DNA of 8,824 nt from assembly GCA_018903185.1 (NCBI GenBank), contig JAHIQV010000007.1:1-8824 (forward strand), given 5' to 3'. The first letter of the stretch is position 1, and each line of letters opens with the position of its first letter. The notes under the pieces are model-generated. The model worked only from the letters and a program-made list of their open reading frames with translations. It had not been told where the DNA came from and searched no databases. Made by a program: the position numbers and the translations under genes. Positions 7,124 to 8,824 of the stretch are shown here, one piece after another. Origin of the DNA: Gammaproteobacteria bacterium (GTDB lineage: Bacteria > Pseudomonadota > Gammaproteobacteria > Burkholderiales > Burkholderiaceae_C).

Positions 7124-7138
7124 GCCTCTGAAAGAGGC
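7124..7138. repeat. Perfect 6-bp hairpin in the island end
   Basis: GCCTCT (7124-7129) and AGAGGC (7133-7138) form a perfect stem around a 3-nt GAA loop. It lies in the untranslated stretch between the operon's first gene and the radC junction, downstream of the proposed promoter, so it would fall in the 5' leader. It could be a protein-binding site for the recombinases or affect translation. There is no T-tract to suggest a terminator. Confidence 0.35.
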
Positions 7139-7160
7139 TTGGGCTGCTCGGGCATGCGCC

Positions 7161-7189
7161 AGTCTATGCAGCTCTCCTGAGAAAGCCAA
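7161..7189 (-). promoter_or_regulatory. Possible promoter of the recombinase operon
   Basis: On the minus strand, TTGGCT (7184-7189) and TAGACT (7161-7166) are separated by 17 bp. Each matches the sigma-70 consensus at four of six positions. The site lies about 90 bp upstream of the first start codon of the operon, in the only non-coding DNA of the island end, so it is well placed. The assignment is by eye. Confidence 0.35.
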
Positions 7190-7190
7190 T

Positions 7191-7222
7191 CGTGTTGACA
7201 CACGCGAATGCAACCTAACACC
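7191..7222. other. Island-radC junction (attachment site region)
   Basis: Island sequence meets radC here. A TAA at 7216-7218 directly precedes the CAC (7219) that encodes the second His of the radC HxHPSG motif. A small inverted repeat, CGTGT-TGAC-ACACG, sits at 7191-7204 just inside the island. Small inverted repeats around a short spacer are typical of tyrosine recombinase core sites, but this one is short. The precise crossover cannot be placed without the empty-site sequence or the other island end. Confidence 0.55.
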
Positions 7223-7371
7223 CCAGCGGCGAGGCCCGCCCTTCGCGCGCCGACGAGGCGCTCACGCAGTCGCTCAAGGCCGCGCTGGCGCTGGTGGACG
7301 TGCGCGTGCTGGACCATTTCATCGTGACGCGGGACAACGCAGCCTCCATGGCAGAGCTCGGTCTGATCTGA
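7219..7371 (+). pseudogene. radC 3' fragment, split by the island
   Basis: The last 50 codons of radC (JAB/MPN-domain protein) are present. They begin inside the metal-binding motif as HPSG, followed by PSRADEALT, which supplies the SxxD ligand set, then [11 protein letters not shown] and the terminal MAELGLI. This matches the normal RadC C-terminus closely, and the frame is intact to the TGA. Everything upstream, including the HhH region, the catalytic Glu and the first His of HxH, is missing. A stop codon directly precedes the fragment and no start or ribosome binding site is evident. The 5' part presumably lies beyond the left end of the island. RadC's cellular role is not well settled. 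The gene is a known insertion target of Tn554-type elements. Smr follows 33 bp downstream. Confidence 0.9.
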
Positions 7372-7404
7372 AGGTCTTGGCGCCTGCGAGAGAATCGCGC
7401 CACC

Positions 7405-8040
7405 ATGAAACTGCGCTCGTTCGCCGAACTCAAGACGCTGCAGAAGTTGATCGCCCAGCGGACGGCCGCCGAGGTGGCAGCGCGCGAGGCCGAGCGCCAG
7501 CGCCTGCAGCGGGTGGACCGGGAGAAGCGCCTGTTTGAGCTGGCGGTAGGCCCGGTGAAGCCGCTGGTCACTCCGCGGCGTGTGCACCACCCTCAGCGGC
7601 ATGTGGACCCGTTGCCGCGCCAACGCCTGCTGGACGAAGCGTCCGTGATGCGCGAGGCACTGTCCGACGACTTCGATGTCGAAACCCTGCTGCACACCGA
7701 CGACCAGCTGAGCTTCCGCCGCCCCGGCCTGGGGCCCGACGTGGTGCGCAAGCTGCGTGAAGGCCGCTGGAGCATCCAGCGCCAGATCGACCTGCACGGC
7801 CTGCGCGTCGACCAGGCCCGCGAGGCGCTCGGCCGGTTCGTTCGCGATGCGCACCAGCACGGGCTGCGCTGCGTGCGCGTCGTGCACGGCAAGGGTCTGG
7901 GCTCGCCCGGCCGCGTGCCCGTGCTCAAGGGTCGGGTGCAGCGCTGGCTGGTGCAGAAGAACGAGGTGCTGGCCTTCGTGCAGGCGCGCCCGGCGGATGG
8001 GGGTGCCGGGGCCATGGTGGTGCTGCTGCGCCCGGCCTGA
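7405..8040 (+). CDS. Smr domain-containing protein
   Basis: This 211-aa cytoplasmic protein has a C-terminal Smr (small MutS-related) domain, about residues 125-210. It contains both family hallmarks: IDLHG (128-132) and VVHGKG (159-164), the latter followed by GSPGRVPVLK. Smr domains are known as nucleic-acid nicking or binding modules, and the YdaL/SmrA-type proteins of proteobacteria have this layout. Residues 1 to about 45 are a charged helix (AAEVAAREAERQRLQRV), probably a coiled coil. The ATG at 7405 is the first in frame. The upstream GAGAG is a weak ribosome binding site in the loop of a possible TGGCGC/GCGCCA hairpin (7378-7402). It lies 33 bp after the radC stop, so it may normally share radC's transcript, which the island would interrupt. 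The precise substrate is unknown. Confidence 0.92.
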   Translation: MKLRSFAELKTLQKLIAQRTAAEVAAREAERQRLQRVDREKRLFELAVGPVKPLVTPRRVHHPQRHVDPLPRQRLLDEASVMREALSDDFDVETLLHTDDQLSFRRPGLGPDVVRKLREGRWSIQRQIDLHGLRVDQAREALGRFVRDAHQHGLRCVRVVHGKGLGSPGRVPVLKGRVQRWLVQKNEVLAFVQARPADGGAGAMVVLLRPA

Positions 8041-8056
8041 AGGTTTTCAGCGCGGG
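8031..8056. terminator. Possible bidirectional terminator hairpin
   Basis: CCCG-gc-CTGAA-ggtt-TTCAG-cg-CGGG forms an imperfect hairpin with a 2x2 internal loop. It spans the convergent stop codons at 8040 and 8047, which are only 6 bp apart. The symmetry serves both strands. No T-tract of more than four follows, so termination strength is doubtful. Confidence 0.35.
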
Positions 8057-8565
8057 ATCAGCCGCATCTCGCCTTGCAGGATCTGGATGTCGAAGCGCTT
8101 GAGAAAACTCTGACCGAGCAGCGCCTGCCCACCGTCTTCCCCCACCAGTCCCACGGCCACCGTGGTGGCGGCCAGCCCGAGATGGGCCGCCTGCACCGGC
8201 ACGTTGCGCAACAGCCGGCCCGGCAGCAGGCCGTTCGCGGTCTGGAACGTGACGCTCTGCCCGCCGTCCAGCCCCGCGCTGCGGGCAAAGGCTTCACTCA
8301 CCGTGACCGAACTCGCCCCGGTGTCGATCAGGAACTCGACCGGCTGGCCGTTGACGCGGCCGGCCACGCGGAAATGGCCGTCCGGCCCGCGCGGGATCAC
8401 CAGCTCGCCGTTGCCACCCTCGTGGGCCACATAACTGGCCTGCTGACGGCGCTCCAGCTGGTCAAAGCCCAGGTAGAACGCGCCCATGAGCGCGAGCCAG
8501 AACAGCGTGATGCCCAGTGCGCCGCGGCGCGTGGTCCGTGCCACGCTGGTGTCAGGGTCGCTCAT
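8047..8565 (-). CDS. Membrane-anchored retropepsin-like aspartic protease
   Basis: This 172-aa protein is of the clan AA type (TIGR02281-like). A single N-terminal membrane segment (about residues 16-34) anchors it, after a short arginine-containing cytoplasmic tail, so the protease domain should face the periplasm. The domain spans about residues 64-172 and has the active-site FLIDTGASSVTVS with D81. The later ALLGQSFL (148-155) corresponds to the hydrophobic-hydrophobic-Gly motif of retropepsins. As in retroviral enzymes, a single Asp motif implies dimerisation. The substrate is unknown. The ATG at 8565 lies 12 bp after the haemoglobin stop, so the two are probably co-transcribed, although the ribosome binding site is weak. 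It converges on the Smr gene. Confidence 0.92.
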   Translation of the reverse strand: MSDPDTSVARTTRRGALGITLFWLALMGAFYLGFDQLERRQQASYVAHEGGNGELVIPRGPDGHFRVAGRVNGQPVEFLIDTGASSVTVSEAFARSAGLDGGQSVTFQTANGLLPGRLLRNVPVQAAHLGLAATTVAVGLVGEDGGQALLGQSFLKRFDIQILQGEMRLIPR

Positions 8566-8577
8566 TGCGTTCTGCTT

Positions 8578-8824
8578 TCAGGCGCCGCCGGCCCGGTTGC
8601 GCATCCAGTCGGCGGTCTTGAAGAAACTCTCGCGCAGGCGCACACGCAGGTCTTCAGGCACACCGGTCTCGCCCATGGCCTGGTCCATGCAGGCCAGCCA
8701 CTGGTCGCGTTCCTGGACGCGGATGGCAAACGGCATGTGCCGCTGGCGCAGGCGCGGGTGGCCGAAGCGGTCTTCGTAGTGCGAGGGGCCACCGAGCCAG
8801 CCACAGAGAAACCAGAACAGCTTC
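8578..8824 (-). CDS. Group II truncated haemoglobin (C-terminal part)
   Basis: The last 81 residues of a 2/2 globin are visible; the start lies beyond the right edge. The fragment begins KLFWFLCGWLGG and continues with HYEDRFGHPRLRQRHMPFAI, in which the His of RHMPF is the expected proximal haem ligand (F8). ERDQWLACM supplies the Trp at G8 that is conserved in group II (GlbO-type) proteins. The helix H region FFKTADWMRN follows. Family members are about 130-150 aa, so roughly 40 percent is missing. Such proteins bind O2 and react with NO or peroxides; the role here is not shown by the sequence. It ends 12 bp before the retropepsin start and is likely in one operon with it. Confidence 0.93.
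   Translation of the reverse strand, partial: KLFWFLCGWLGGPSHYEDRFGHPRLRQRHMPFAIRVQERDQWLACMDQAMGETGVPEDLRVRLRESFFKTADWMRNRAGGA

Larger units (their letters stand above)
1..7218. mobile_element. Genomic island (GInt/Tn554-like), right part only
   Basis: The right boundary is set by the radC fragment that begins at about 7219 with no coding continuity to its left. Next to that boundary, reading inward, lie a small zinc-domain gene, three tyrosine recombinase genes and a TnpC-like gene. A mercury uptake locus follows as cargo. In Tn554 (established knowledge) the tnpABC operon also starts close to one end and reads inward, and the element inserts in radC. GInt islands carry four genes, ginABCD, of which three encode tyrosine recombinases. 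The left boundary is outside the window, so size and full cargo are unknown. The exact right-end base is uncertain by several nucleotides because the uninterrupted radC is not available. Confidence 0.82.

Noticed and set aside
7201..7218. In-frame upstream extension of the RadC fragment as an intact short gene
   Set aside because: A TAA stop directly precedes the first RadC-like codon, and no start codon with a ribosome binding site gives a sensible product, so it is a remnant.
7378..7402. TGGCGC/GCGCCA hairpin before the Smr start as a regulatory element
   Set aside because: The stem is 6 bp with a 13-nt loop and competing pairings. Nothing else supports a riboswitch or thermosensor, and such stems are frequent at this GC content.
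6985..7887. 300-aa minus-strand open frame across the junction
   Set aside because: It runs antisense through the Smr gene and the radC fragment and across the island boundary. These host frames have clear family motifs, so this is a shadow frame.
1..8824. tRNA, rRNA, CRISPR arrays or IS elements
   Set aside because: I looked for cloverleaf-like segments, regularly spaced repeats and DDE transposase motifs on both strands and saw none. Nearly all of the sequence is explained by the listed genes.

Overview
The window looks like chromosome from a high-GC betaproteobacterium, probably Burkholderiales and perhaps Comamonadaceae. This rests on the GC-rich codon use and on the right-hand genes (radC end, Smr protein, TIGR02281-type retropepsin, group II truncated haemoglobin). 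A mobile genomic island occupies the left ~7.2 kb. The right ~1.6 kb is ordinary host DNA.

Island cargo (1-1448): a compact mercury locus. merR (minus) diverges from merT-merP-GDCCVxC (plus) across a textbook merO/P: 19-bp spacer and a 6-4-6 dyad. MerR, MerT and MerP keep all their mercury-binding cysteines. No mercuric reductase (merA) or lyase (merB) is present, and the operon ends directly against the recombination genes.

Recombination module (1506-7073, all minus, read inward from the island end): a 101-aa protein resembling the CHC2 zinc domain of primases, then three different tyrosine recombinases (395, ~583 and 638 aa), then a 138-aa HTH/coiled-coil protein. The genes overlap or are separated by less than 10 bp. 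Three recombinases plus a small TnpC-like protein is the layout of the GInt ginABCD islands, and it resembles tnpABC of Tn554. The middle recombinase has lost the first catalytic Arg and the box II His. The CHC2-like gene at the head of the operon is the least expected part.

Junction (about 7081-7219): ~145 bp of non-coding island end with a possible operon promoter, a short hairpin and a small inverted repeat. The island stops inside the codons for the metal-binding motif of radC (HxHPSG), leaving a 50-codon 3' fragment of radC. Tn554 and its relatives also use radC as target, so the target agrees with the recombinase type. The 5' part of radC and the other island end should lie left of the window.

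Host flank (7219-8824): radC remnant, an intact Smr-domain gene, then convergent to it a membrane-anchored retropepsin-like protease and the 3' part of a group II truncated haemoglobin gene.
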